Virus record (IMG/VR): IMGVR_UViG_3300032315_000228
Span: 1 to 61,069 of that record
DNA length: 61,069 nucleotides
Direction: 5' to 3' (one strand)
Source of the DNA: a virus
Part shown: one piece after another, positions 37,818 through 48,700 of the stretch
How the letters are laid out: each line of letters starts with the position of its first letter
How positions within the stretch are numbered: position 1 is the first letter of the stretch
Made by a program: the position numbers and the translations under genes
The notes under the pieces: generated by a model
Told to the model about the DNA's origin: nothing
What the model saw: the letters and a program-made list of their open reading frames with translations, nothing else
Databases searched by the model: none

Positions 37818-37823
37818 AAGGAG

Positions 37824-37866
37824 TTGCAAAACAAACGTAAACGTGTAAACTGTCCAACCCTAGACA
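37824..37866 (+). promoter_or_regulatory. Promoter candidate and dyad operator (site 3)
   Basis: TTGCAA (37824-37829), 16 bp, TAAACT (37846-37851), with TGTCCAACCCTAGACA (37851-37866) over the expected start. The dyad matches site 2 and, less well, site 1; GTAAACGTGTAAAC just upstream also resembles site 1. A 71-bp gap between genes, the largest in this block, supports a control region. Confidence 0.5.
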
Positions 37867-37888
37867 AATAACATAACAGGAGAAGCAA

Positions 37889-38293
37889 ATGAGTGAAGAC
37901 TCAATCCCAATAGATAAACTGGTAAAGATTTACCGCAAGATCAAACTTGAAATCGACACGATGACCCAAGAGTACGACACCAAGTTGGAAGTACTCAAAG
38001 GCCAACAAGACGAAATCAAATTTGCACTGAAAGATCAGATGCAGGCACTCGGTGTCTCGTCTTTGAAGAGTCCCTTTGGGACTGTGTCCATGCGTCCAAC
38101 GAAACGCTACTCTACAAACGACTGGTCGTCTTTCAAGGAGTTCATCCTTGCACATGGCGCTATCGAGTTGTTGGAGAAGCGTATTGCACAGACCAACATG
38201 GTGCAGTTTCTTGAAGAGAACCCGGGGGTGTTACCACCGGGACTGAATTCCATTTCGGATTTCAACATTGTTATTACCAAACCAACCAAGTGA
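37889..38293 (+). CDS. Replication-block protein with N-terminal coiled coil
   Basis: 134 residues. N-terminal coiled coil (residues 8-55: KLVKIYRKIKLEIDTMTQEY), then SLKSPFGTVSMRPTKRYST, DWSSFKEFILAHGAIELLEK and PPGLNSISDFNIVITK. This layout recurs in phage replication regions, and the C-terminal part looks like a small conserved domain; a role as a nuclease inhibitor or fork accessory has no direct support here. Its start region AGGAGAAGCAA is the perfect 11-nt match of the small RNA. Confidence 0.75.
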   Translation: MSEDSIPIDKLVKIYRKIKLEIDTMTQEYDTKLEVLKGQQDEIKFALKDQMQALGVSSLKSPFGTVSMRPTKRYSTNDWSSFKEFILAHGAIELLEKRIAQTNMVQFLEENPGVLPPGLNSISDFNIVITKPTK

Positions 38294-38300
38294 GTTTTAT

Positions 38301-39245
38301 ATGTCAAACATAACGCTTTTTTCGTCCGCAAACGTACCTGCATTCGCTCGTAACAACGAGTTGTCCGAAACCGCTAGAGCCCTCACAGGCGGCGGCGTAT
38401 CCAATAGCGTCAAGCGCATCTCCATCAAAGGCGGTGTGTTTCGCTTAGTAGCAGGCGGTAAGGAAGTTGCCGCTATTGATGAGCGCCATCTGAACGTCAT
38501 CATTGTGAAAGCTGCCCCCAAGGTCAGCCGCATCTTCTACGCGTCGTCCTACGATGCCGACAACATTGCTGGCCCTGACTGCTGGAGCAATGACGGTGAG
38601 CGCCCTGACCCATCCGCAGCAAAGAAGCAGTCTGACACTTGTATGAACTGCGCAAAGAACCAAGCCGGTTCTGGTCAAGGCAACAGCCGTGCTTGCCGTT
38701 ATCAACAGCGTTTGGCTGTGGTGTTGGCTAACAACCCTGAAGGAGACGTGATGCAGTTGACTCTGCCAGCGGCGTCAGTTTTTGGTAAGGAAGAAGGCGA
38801 CAAGCGCCCACTGCAAGCGTATGCACGTTACTTGGCAGTGCAGAACCCCCCTGTGAATCCTGAGCAGATCGTGACTGAGATGCGCTTTGATACTAAGGCG
38901 GAGTCCCCCAAGCTGTTCTTCAAGCCTGTGCGCTGGTTGACTGACGATGAGTACGAAATCATTAAGGCTCAAGGCGAGAGCGACGATGCCAAGCGCGCCG
39001 TTGTAATGACCGTGGCGCAGGGTGATGGCGTAAAAGCCAACACCCCCAAACTGGTGATGGCTGGCAAAGCCCCTGTGGTGGAAGTTGAGGAAGACGAGGC
39101 ACCTGTTGCTAAGAAAGCCAAAGCCGCGCCCGTTGCCGATGCTGACGATGAGCCTGAAATCCGCAAGGAAGCTGTGAAGCCGTCTGCTGTGCCTGCCAAG
39201 AAAGGCAAGTTAGCTGACATCGTGTCCGACTGGGATGATGAATAA
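38301..39245 (+). CDS. Cys-cluster replication protein, possibly ssDNA-binding
   Basis: 314 residues from the ATG at 38301. The central region has PDCWSNDGERPDPSAAKKQS, DTCMNCAKNQAGSG and SRACRYQQRLAV: four cysteines (CX~20-CX2C-CX~14-C) likely to hold zinc, a pattern recurrent in phage proteins beside polymerase genes. The N-terminal part is beta-rich (ISIKGGVFRLVAGGKEVAAI). The C-terminal 75 residues are Lys/Ala/Pro/Asp-rich and end in an acidic tip (DIVSDWDDE), as in single-stranded DNA-binding proteins. A functional SSB is the best guess. Confidence 0.65.
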   Translation: MSNITLFSSANVPAFARNNELSETARALTGGGVSNSVKRISIKGGVFRLVAGGKEVAAIDERHLNVIIVKAAPKVSRIFYASSYDADNIAGPDCWSNDGERPDPSAAKKQSDTCMNCAKNQAGSGQGNSRACRYQQRLAVVLANNPEGDVMQLTLPAASVFGKEEGDKRPLQAYARYLAVQNPPVNPEQIVTEMRFDTKAESPKLFFKPVRWLTDDEYEIIKAQGESDDAKRAVVMTVAQGDGVKANTPKLVMAGKAPVVEVEEDEAPVAKKAKAAPVADADDEPEIRKEAVKPSAVPAKKGKLADIVSDWDDE

Positions 39246-39247
39246 AT

Positions 39248-39278
39248 AGGAGAAGGGGGCTTCGGCCCCCGCACTATG
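39248..39278 (+). promoter_or_regulatory. Hairpin-spaced ribosome binding site
   Basis: AGGAG (39248-39252) is 23 nt from the ATG (39276). The gap contains GGGGGC-TTCG-GCCCCC (39255-39270), a 16-nt hairpin. Folding leaves 7 nt effective spacing, the usual distance of this operon. No other Shine-Dalgarno is present. Confidence 0.75.
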
Positions 39279-39554
39279 GCCTACTCACAAAAAACAATTG
39301 ACGCGATCATGCGAGCACCCAAGACTTCAGGCAACCAGCTTGGACGATGGGCGGCGCATCACAACTTCTCAGTTGTTCGCATCTCAAAAGCCTTGGGCGT
39401 GTCCCGACAGACGGTCTACAACTGGTTTGAGGGTGGTGACATCTTCCCAGCGTATGAACACCGAGTCGAGACGCTTCTCACAATTCTTAGATCAGCACAT
39501 TCAGCGGACGACGCATGGAGAAAAATATGTCAGCATTACAACCTCGCACCTTAA
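39276..39554 (+). CDS. Helix-turn-helix regulator
   Basis: 92 residues. Residues about 32-52 (SVVRISKALGVSRQTVYNWF) form a clear HTH of the Cro/CI-like type, flanked by GRWAAHHNF and a C-terminal helical part. It is the best candidate in the genome for a protein that binds the repeated early dyads. Its translation start lies behind a UUCG hairpin between ribosome binding site and ATG. It overlaps the next gene by 28 nt. Confidence 0.85.
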   Translation: MAYSQKTIDAIMRAPKTSGNQLGRWAAHHNFSVVRISKALGVSRQTVYNWFEGGDIFPAYEHRVETLLTILRSAHSADDAWRKICQHYNLAP

Positions 39555-39715
39555 GCAACGCAGAACTCATCAAGTACTTTGCTATATACATGGACAACAA
39601 AGACTTTGGCGCTCCCATTGAATGGCAACATGAACTACTACGCCGCTTCACTGCAATAGCCACCGACCACGCTTACCCCGTGAAAGACGAGCGCCAACTC
39701 GACCTGTTCATCTAA
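39527..39715 (+). CDS. Small early protein
   Basis: 62 residues from the ATG at 39527 (TGGAG about 8 nt upstream). Helical (NAELIKYFAIYMDNKDFGAP, IEWQHELLRRFTAIATDHAY) with the C-terminal tail RQLDLFI, which resembles a clamp-binding QxxLxLF peptide (QLDLF). It could contact the host sliding clamp. Function otherwise unknown. Confidence 0.65.
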   Translation: MSALQPRTLSNAELIKYFAIYMDNKDFGAPIEWQHELLRRFTAIATDHAYPVKDERQLDLFI

Positions 39716-39729
39716 CCCGAAGGATTCCC

Positions 39730-42621
39730 ATGACTCCGCTTGAATTTCTAGCGGTGGTTTTGCCGTCTCCGGATAACGGGTTGTACTGCGCGGCAGAGCT
39801 AACTACAAAGAAGAAAGAACACACGTTTGTTCAAAAGATTGAGGAGATAGAGCCAACCGTAGGTAAGTGGGTTACACAGAACAAGGACATCTATTTTGCG
39901 TTGTCCACGTTTGAGAAGTCGGGTAAGCGCACGGCAGAAAACGCACGTTTCATCCGGTCTTTGTTCATTGATATGGATGGGTACGCTTCCAAGAAGGAAG
40001 CTGCCCTTGCGTTAGATGGATTCCTTGCCAAGACAGGTATTGATCTACTGGGTAGCCCATACATTGTGAGTTCCGGTGGCGGACTGCACTGCTACTGGCC
40101 GTTCACGGAAGATGTGGAGGTTGGTGAATGGAAGCCTGTTGCCGAGAACTTTAAGCGCCTGTGTAGACAAGAAGCCTTGCGTATTGACATGACGGTGACC
40201 GCAGATGCGGCGAGAGTGTTACGTGTGCCTGAGACTTTCAACAACAAGGCCAAATACGCTACGCCGCGCCCAGTGCGCATACTAGCCGAGGGCGATACGT
40301 TTGACTTCAACGACTTAGCCAACCACATTGAGAGTCAGCTTGTCTCTTTGCCTGCGCTCCCGCGCCAGCAGAATACGCTTGCGTTGCCCGGCCAACGCCC
40401 TGATGTGCCCCACACCCCCACCACGGTCAAGCTGTTTGAGAACAGTATCACGCTGTTCAAGAACATCTACAAGAAGACCAAGGACGGCACAGGCTGCGAC
40501 CAGCTTCGGTACTACGCTGAGAACGCCGCCGAGGATGGCGTGGAACCTATGTGGCGTGGGTGGTTGAGCATCGCGCAGAAGTGTCAGGATGGGGAGAAGG
40601 CCGCAGTGTGGTTGAGTGACCTGCACCCCTACCCGCATGAGCGCATGCATCAGAAGCTGGCCGAGATCAAGGGGCCGTACCCTTGCACAAAGTTTGACTC
40701 AGAGAACCCCGGCATTTGTGACGGGTGTCCACATTGGGGGAAGATCACCAACCCGCTGGCGCTTGGGCGTGAGACGGCGGTAGTCACCGCTGAAACAACC
40801 ATCGAGTTGCCTGCCGTTGAAGGACAAGAAGCCAAACAGTTGATGCGCCCTGAAGCACCCCGAGGCTACGCCTACGGCATACGAGGCGGCGTGTTCATGG
40901 AGAAGGAAGACACAGACGCTAACGGTCAAGTCACCAAGCGTCAGATCATGCTGTTGCCCTACGACATGTTTCCTGTGGATATCCTGAACCATAACGGTGA
41001 ACATCTTGTGCATATGTTGGCGGTTCGTGACTACAAGGTGCAGGCCATATCGTTCCCACAGAAAGCCGTGGTCAGCAAGGACGAGACAGTCAAGGCGCTG
41101 GCTCAGCAGAACGTCTTGGCTACATTTGGTTCGGGCAACGACAAGAACCTGTACGACTACGTGCGTGCTTGCGTAGAGAAGATGAGTAGCGAGAAGAAAC
41201 CAATCGAAGTGCCCGACCACTGCGGCTGGCAACCAAACGACACCTATGTTTGGGGCGGAAAGATTTACTCTCCGAATAAAGAGCCCATCGAGGTGCCGAT
41301 GCCCGGCCTTGAAAACATCACGATGAACGCCAAACCCACCGGTACTATGGAGAACTGGCGCAGGTTCATCGACCTGCTGGTGCGTAGGAAACTATGGGAT
41401 CACTTAGCCATCATTCTCGTAGGCGCTGGCTCACCGTTGATGCGCTTCACAGGGCTACACGGCTTGACTTTCCACTGCGCCTCAACCGACTCGGGTACTG
41501 GTAAATCGCTGGCGCTAGAAGGTGCGGCATCTATATGGGGTCACCCTACCCACTACCGTACAGGTGCTGGTACTTCTGCTGTTGCAATGCAACAAAGGCT
41601 TGGCCTACTGCACAGTAACCCGCTGATTACGGATGAGATCACCAGCAGGAACCGTGAGGGGTTTGAGTGGTTCCCTGCATTCCTGCTTAGTATGACCGAG
41701 GGGCGCGGCAAAGAACGCATGGAGTCTGGAGCCAACAAAGAACGCTTGAACCTGTCTACATGGGCAGCGATGGCGATCATGTCGTCAAACACCCACGTCG
41801 TTGATAACTTGACTGGCGCACGCAAGCACGCTTCTGAGGGAGAGCTTCGCCGCGTGATTGAATACCTCATGGACGACAAGCTGTATTGGGATGCGGACGA
41901 GATCGAGATCATCAAGGCTTTAAGTAATAACTATGCCGTGGCTGGTGATGTCTTAGTGCAGTACATGGTTGACAACTTTGAAATGGTTAAGACGTTGGTG
42001 CCGCAGACTGTGCGTCAAATGTATACCGAGTACAAGGCTCCCAATGACGAGCGGTTCTGGATGGCAGGTGTTGGTTGCGCCATAGCCGCCGGTATCTTGA
42101 TGAACAGAGAACACGCAGGCATTGCCGAGTTCCCCTTGGTAGAGATCATCGAGAGTTTCCGCAAGCGTATCAACCACCAGCGCGGTTCTATCAAAGGGAG
42201 TTACCGCAACGCCGAGGACGTGCTCAACGCGTTCGTGCAGGAATACCAAGGCAAGTTTGTGGTGGTGCGCTTTGGTGAGAAAGCTGGCCCACTGGCGCAC
42301 TTGGGGGATGGCTCGATGGTGGACAAGAACACCACACGCGCAGAAGTTATGGGGCGGGTCGAGCACGGCGTAACCGCAGGGCATGTGGACTTCTTCATCG
42401 AAGAGCGTATGCTCAAGTCATTCTGTTCCAACATGAGCTTTGGTTATGCCAACTTCAAGCGTTATCTTGAAACGCAGTTTACGGTGTCGTATATAGCCAA
42501 GAAAGATATGATGGCTAAGACTAGCGCCCCGCCCATGCGTGTGACTGCCATGAAGATCAGCCGCTCTGTGACGGAAGAAGATGAAACGCTTATCAATCAA
42601 GTACCCTTGGCAAAAGACTGA
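39730..42621 (+). CDS. Primase-polymerase / helicase fusion
   Basis: 963 residues. N-terminal archaeo-eukaryotic-type primase: FIDMDG (D81, D83), SSGGGLHCYW (S114 to H120), and DMTVTADAARVLRVPETFNN (153-172). A linker includes a Cys segment GICDGCPHWG. C-terminal DUF927/SF3-like ATPase: STDSGTGKSLALEG with Walker A GTGKS (589-593), LLHSNPLITDEITSR (Walker B-like), and WAAMAIMSSN. It would unwind the fork and make primers for the 655-aa polymerase. It is the last rightward gene. Start codon has AGGATTCCC, a modest site. Confidence 0.88.
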   Translation: MTPLEFLAVVLPSPDNGLYCAAELTTKKKEHTFVQKIEEIEPTVGKWVTQNKDIYFALSTFEKSGKRTAENARFIRSLFIDMDGYASKKEAALALDGFLAKTGIDLLGSPYIVSSGGGLHCYWPFTEDVEVGEWKPVAENFKRLCRQEALRIDMTVTADAARVLRVPETFNNKAKYATPRPVRILAEGDTFDFNDLANHIESQLVSLPALPRQQNTLALPGQRPDVPHTPTTVKLFENSITLFKNIYKKTKDGTGCDQLRYYAENAAEDGVEPMWRGWLSIAQKCQDGEKAAVWLSDLHPYPHERMHQKLAEIKGPYPCTKFDSENPGICDGCPHWGKITNPLALGRETAVVTAETTIELPAVEGQEAKQLMRPEAPRGYAYGIRGGVFMEKEDTDANGQVTKRQIMLLPYDMFPVDILNHNGEHLVHMLAVRDYKVQAISFPQKAVVSKDETVKALAQQNVLATFGSGNDKNLYDYVRACVEKMSSEKKPIEVPDHCGWQPNDTYVWGGKIYSPNKEPIEVPMPGLENITMNAKPTGTMENWRRFIDLLVRRKLWDHLAIILVGAGSPLMRFTGLHGLTFHCASTDSGTGKSLALEGAASIWGHPTHYRTGAGTSAVAMQQRLGLLHSNPLITDEITSRNREGFEWFPAFLLSMTEGRGKERMESGANKERLNLSTWAAMAIMSSNTHVVDNLTGARKHASEGELRRVIEYLMDDKLYWDADEIEIIKALSNNYAVAGDVLVQYMVDNFEMVKTLVPQTVRQMYTEYKAPNDERFWMAGVGCAIAAGILMNREHAGIAEFPLVEIIESFRKRINHQRGSIKGSYRNAEDVLNAFVQEYQGKFVVVRFGEKAGPLAHLGDGSMVDKNTTRAEVMGRVEHGVTAGHVDFFIEERMLKSFCSNMSFGYANFKRYLETQFTVSYIAKKDMMAKTSAPPMRVTAMKISRSVTEEDETLINQVPLAKD

Positions 42622-42624
42622 ACC

Positions 42625-42650
42625 GGGGCAGGGGTTCTTTGTTCCCTGCC
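42625..42650 (+). terminator. Candidate terminator of the early arm
   Basis: GGCAGGG (42627-42633) and CCCTGCC (42644-42650) form a 7-bp stem with a 10-nt T-rich loop right after the 39730-42621 stop. No T-run follows, so intrinsic termination is uncertain. Confidence 0.5.
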
Positions 42651-42712
42651 TCGACACCAACGCCATACGCACCGAGGGTCTAAACCAAGCGCTCAAGCAT
42701 AGGATATTTAAT

Positions 42713-42745
42713 GCCAAAGCCACCCCGTGTATACGGGCGGGGCTT
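42713..42745. terminator. Convergence hairpin
   Basis: AAGCC-A-CCCCGT, loop GTAT, ACGGG-C-GGGGCTT forms a long interrupted stem covering the stop codon of the leftward 42744-50129 gene. It sits where the two arms meet and could stop or stabilise both transcripts; there is no strong T-run on either side. Confidence 0.45.
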
Positions 42746-45700
42746 ATCGGGGTATGGTTTTATCGGTAGCTTGTTCCACAGTTGTGGCGAAACGAATTTT
42801 CAGTTTACGAAGCTCATCCAGTTGTTGGCGTTTTTGCTCAGGTGACGCATTGGATGCTTTGATTGCGTTTTCGTACTGAGTCAACTCACGCATGGTGGTG
42901 GTGTAGTAGTCTGCTATTTCAGCCGCGGCATACTCATTACCGCGTGTGTTCAGCAACTCCATAGCCTCGGCTTTGTAGCCACGGTTCATCAAGCTTTCAA
43001 CAGAGTTTTCAACTTTCTTAAACTCATTCATGCGGTCGTAGACACGGTTGATAATGGCTCCAGCATCGTTGGGCTGGAAGGCGCTGCCCACCACAGGCAT
43101 ATTAGACAAACGCTTGACCGCCGCTTCGGGGCCTTCGCTTTTGGTAAGTCCCAAACCAACAGCCTGAACAAACGCCAAACCCATAGCGCCTGTGTAGCCT
43201 TGCACCAAGCTGTCCAAAATAATCGGTGACACACCTGCTGCGCGTCCAATAGTTTTGGAAACTTCCGAAGTGTTTTCACGGAACTGGTCTTCTGGCAGCA
43301 GCCCTTTTTCTTGCGCAGACAGTATGTCACGGCCTGTATAGAACGACTTACCAAGACCAGCTTCAATAGCTGGGCGCATGGCTTGCGGGATACCGTAGGA
43401 TGTGCCGCCCGGAATCACTTGTTTCAAGATGCTGCTAAATGCTTTGACCGCTTCTTCGCTGCCGTGCTCGTTGACCATAGAGTTATACAAAGCTTCGGGC
43501 AACGCTTTGAAGATGTAGCCAATCTCAAACGGGATGGGTAGGCGCACAGCTTCTTCCACGCCGGGCACACGGATAAACCAGTTGCCGTACTTCTGCTCTG
43601 GGGTGGCGTTCTTGTAAGCTTCGTCATCCTGCATCATGGCGGCATATGCCAGCGTACCAGCGGCAATCATGCCTCCACGCAACAGTATCTTTTTCTGAAT
43701 CTTTAACTTCTCGTTGAATGGCAGCTTGCCAGTCATGGCCTTGTACAAAACATTTAAGCCTTGAATCTGCGCGTTAAAGAACGGAATCAGTGAGTTAGCC
43801 ATGTGGACGCTAGGAGATGCGCCGCGCTTGTTAAAGTTCATAGACTCCAACGACATCAGCGTAGCTTCCATCTCAGACAAGCCTTGGTTGATGTAGCTGT
43901 TGTACTGAGCACGGCGGGTTGTTGCATCCGCTTCCATGTTGATAGCTTCGAGCTTACCAAACGCTTGCACCCAACCACTCTTGTCGTCTGCAATATCTCG
44001 CAGAATCTTAGAAATGTCTTCGCTAGAACCTGTGAATATCTGACCACCTGTGATGCCTCGGCGCTCAAGCGTCTCTTTAGTAGCTGACTTACCCAACTGT
44101 CTAAGCGCACCAATAACCGGCACGAAGTCCGCACCGACAAGGATGGGCGCTGCCAAAGAGTCACGGAACAACTGTCTAGCTGCGTACAACGGCGATGCTG
44201 TAACGGCTTTACGCAAGAACGTAGCAGGCATACCGAGCAGACGGAACATACCAGGCATCTGTGTGGGGATACCTTCCATGCCTTTGACCAATACCTCAGC
44301 AGGCACACCGGCATCATCGGTGTTGATAACCGCAAAGCGGTCTTCGCCGTCCACCTTGAAGCGCACAATATCGGGGCCAGCCATCTTACTCTTACCAATC
44401 TTGGCCAAGTCCATGTTGGCCAACTCAATGACTGCGTTCTTGGTTGAGATGTTGCGCAAGCCCATGTCCACCAGCATGTTGGTGTTCTGTACCGAGCTAG
44501 TCATGAAGTCAAGGATGGGACGGTCGCCGCCAACAAGCTCTTGCAAGTAGGGCTGCTCGGCAATGTTGCCGATCTTGATGGGGGACTCGCTACCAATAAC
44601 CAACTCTGCCGTGCCATTGCGTTGGCGATACCAAGGGATGTAGTCGTTGTTCTTTGTAAGAGCAGCAGCCGTTTCCTTTGAGATAGCGCCAGTCTGGGCA
44701 AGGAAGTTCATCATGTCCTTGTTGTACTGGTTGTACTCAGCACGGGCTGCATCAAAGATTTTTTTAACCTCTGGGTTGTTATCCACAGACGCTTTGGCTT
44801 GTTTAAGTTCAGCGGCGGTCAAATCTTCACCAAAGTGCAGTGCGGCAAAGCCTTTATCTTCAGCACGGATGGCAGACATGTACATAGTAAACAAGCGGTT
44901 TACAGCTTCGCCGTTGCCCACCATTGGGTTGGCTTGCTTGAGAATCTGCACCACGTTCTTGATGCTGGCTCCGCCACCGGCCTCGATGATGCGCTCGATG
45001 CTGCCGTCTTTGCGGGTCTTCTCAACAATTTGCAAAGCACCGTTATCAACAGCCTGAGATACAAAATTCATGCGCTGGTCGTACATGCGCAAGTAGTACA
45101 GCATCTGTGTGCCAACCAGCGGCTTCATGATCTTGGCCAAACGCTCAAAGCCTGCGAAGCGGTCAACAAACTGCGTTTCAAAAGTCAAGCCGGTGGAGTT
45201 AGCCTGTACCTTATCGTAGAACGTGCGGTTCTTGGCTACAAACTTGTCAGTCACAGCGCCAGCAGAAGCAAACTCTGGGTTAACATATTTAGCTTTTGTG
45301 CGGAACAGAACTTCGCCGGGAGCGTATTCGCCTGCCACAACATTTGGGCGCTTGCCCTCAATCACGTACTGGCGTGCGTCAGCAACAATTCGGCGAACAT
45401 CGTTGTCGCTAATATTCTTGATACCCGTGCTACTGAACCACGCTTTGATAGCGTCAAAGATTTTGCGCAGAGCACTGCGAGTGTCTGGGGTAGGCTCGGC
45501 ACCGGTCTCGGCCATGTCAGCCAAGACTTCCTCAACTGCTGTGTTGCGGTCAAGGTTTGGTTCTTTGCTTAGCTTGGCATCCGCAAGTTTACGAACTGTC
45601 TTGTTGCCGGTGTAAAGCTCGGCCATAGTCTTGCTGTAGTTGCCGCCCAGTATTTCTTGCAAGCCAAAGTGACCAGCTATTTCGTGCGCTATGGTCAATG

Positions 45701-48700
45701 CCACATCATTAGCGTCTTGCAAGTTGTCAGCAACCAAGTACACAGTTTTAGTGTTTGGGTCATACAAGCCGGGAATCAAGCCAGTTTTCTCATCACGCTC
45801 AGCTTGTTCTCTGATTCTGTCTGGCAGACCAGACTCATTGGCTACAACTTTAATTGGGGGTTTAATAACCCAGTCCGCTGTGATGCGTTCAGCTAAGCGT
45901 TTAACGTCCTCGACGCTACTGCCGCCACCCGCCGTAGCAGTTCTGAACTTTGCCGCCTTAGCGTTAATACCGGATGGATAAAATTTTGTTTTTTGGTCAA
46001 CGAACGCCTGCTCAAAAGCGTTAAGTGGTTTACCGCTTGCTCTTTTTTGAAGCAACGCATCCACGCGTTCTTTGTCTTGCTTGGTCAACTCTGCTTGGCC
46101 AATGCCTCTACCTGAATAAACAGTCTTCTCAGCTTTGCTCGCTTTTTGAACTTCTGAGCGCGTCAGCTTTTCGCCGCTGGTTGTTGGGGCGTTAGCACGC
46201 TTAGCGGCTTCAGCATTTTGTTCTTTCTGAAGGGCCGCAGCAACCGCTCTCTTTTGCGCGGGGCTTTTTCTAATCTCACCTTTTGATGGCCGCTCTTCAG
46301 GAATACGTACCTGATTATTGTTAATTTTTTCTTCAAGGATTTGTTCTTTTTGGTAGAACGCCGACAACTCTTTGATGTCCTGCGCCATACCTTTCCAAGT
46401 CACAGGTTTGGAGGTAAGTTCCGTGACGGCCTTGTCGTAAGCATTCTCTGCTTCTTCCAGCTTGGGAATTATTTCAGAACGTTCGTCCGCAGACTTAGCG
46501 TCTTTGTACTGTTTATCCAGCTTATTGCGTGCTTCCAACAAGCCTTGTACTTCTTTCATCCGCGCTTCTTCGGATGTCTTCTGTGATTCTTGCAGACGTT
46601 TTTCAATTGTTGTTATGCTGCTGCGGTAACCGCCAAGAACTTTAAGCGGGTTCTTCTTGATATCTACTTGCTCGGCCACAGACAGAACAGGTTTGCCCAA
46701 AGCCCTAGAAGCGCGTTTGGCTTCGGATATGGCAGGGTACTCTTGGCCTCTGGCCTCTTCGCCGTACATAGACTCAAGGCGCTTTTGATTTTCTTTACTA
46801 AGATCAATACGCTCTTGCACAGATTTGGCTTGAGCAATTGCCTCTGCTGTGCGTCTGGCACGGGCAGCTTCTTCTGTTTGCTTTGCCACAACTTTGCCAG
46901 CTTCGCTTTCAATAACACCAGCGGCACGTTGAGCATCCAGTAAGTTTTGTTTTGCTTCAGCAAGCGCTTCTTTTGATACGCGTTGGGGATTCAGCCTAGC
47001 CAAAGTAATCTTGGCGGCTTCTACTTTCATCTGCGCTTCAAGCGTATTCAGTGCACCGTTTAATTCTGCGGACTCGATAGACAAGTCATGTAATTTTGAT
47101 TCAACGGTATTGAGATCTACCAAGAAAGGAAGTTCAACCGTATCCCCTAATGCGCGACCTTCATTTATCAGATCAGTGCGAAGCTTTTGCAGTTCATCCA
47201 AACGCCCTTGCAACTCCATGCGCTCAATAACACGGTCAGTCATGACAGCGCGAATCTGATTTATGTCCCTGCGTTGCTTACCGACATCGCGGTTTAGCTG
47301 GATAGTGCGTGCAGCATCTGAATAGTCAAGACGGATTTTCTCCATCTCTTTGGCTTTGGCTTCCAGTTCTTTAATCTTGACTTTTAGTTCAGCAAGCTTG
47401 GCTCGGTCAAGGGCTTCTTGGTCAGTACGCAAGGCTTTACGCAGCTTATTGACAAACGGGCTACGCATGAAACGCTCAAACGCTGCACGGTCAGGCTTGA
47501 TGTAGCCAAGTTTCTTCTCTTCGTCGGGGAACAACCCAAGTTGACCAGCTTGCGCCTCGGCTGCGCCACGTTCTCTTGCTTCCAACAACGGTGTAATTTC
47601 TTCTTCCAAAGACAAGGGCTGTGCTTTTGCACTTGGGCCACGCAGTGTTTCTTTGGTAATGTCGGATACGCGCTTGCCAACTGCGGTTTCTCCGATAGGG
47701 AATCCTTGCAGTGTTGTTGGCTTCGGTGCACCTGCTCTGGCACGGCCTTCTTCGCCGCGCTCAATCTTGGCCAACTGCTTATCAAGCAGGGACAGCACGC
47801 CTTGGTTGTCTGTCCGTGGCAGTACGTTTTCAGCACGGCGCAAGAACGCATATGTGTCGTCAGTCAGTCCGGGCTGTGCAAGAGCGCTGGCAATACGCTG
47901 TGCAATATCTTCTGAGGTATTAGGTCGAACCGGCTCGCCTTGGCGTGCAAATAAACGGAACCCCTCACTTGGGGCTTTCTGAACTTTTGGCGGGGTAGTA
48001 TCGACTTCAGGCGCGGTATAGATTAACTCGCCTTGATCTCCGGGCTTAGCGCCGCGCAGTGTTTGCTGCATCTGTCCCATTGCGGCTGAACCTTCTGGCC
48101 CAGCTTCGCCACCTTGAGTGGGGATCTCAATGCCCATTTCTGGGCCTTCACCTTTGCGGCCTGCGATCCGCTGTATACCTTGGATTTCTGGGCGGATCTT
48201 CTGTTGGTACTCTTCTTCCAGCGCTTTGCGACGTGCTTCTTGGGCAGCAGTTAATCGTGCTGCAAACTCAGGCTGTGTCTCAGATACCTGCTCTTTGGTC
48301 GCTCTGCCAAAATCAAGACGTAGTTGAGCTGGCGCGGCTGTTTTTGCCCTCTCTTGCAGCGCTTCAATCTCTGCAATAAGCTTGTCAGCTTTTACGGGGT
48401 CATAACCCTCGCCGCCTAAACTCTTAAGCTGTGCTTGCTTTTTCTCAATCTTGCCTGTGATGCCATCAAGTGACTCTGCCTTTTCATCAGGCCCTAATTT
48501 TTCAAGTTGGCTATTTATATAGTTTTGCTCAGTGGCAAGCATCTCTCTGCGTGGGCGCAGTTGTTTTATCAGGTCAATGTTGCCTTGCGCAGCCGCCTCA
48601 GACTCTTGGCGTTGATGGACATCCATCAACTGCGCCAACTCTTGCTGCTTTTGCATGAACTCAGAACGCTTGGCAGCTATATCTTCTGCTGGCTTTGGCG

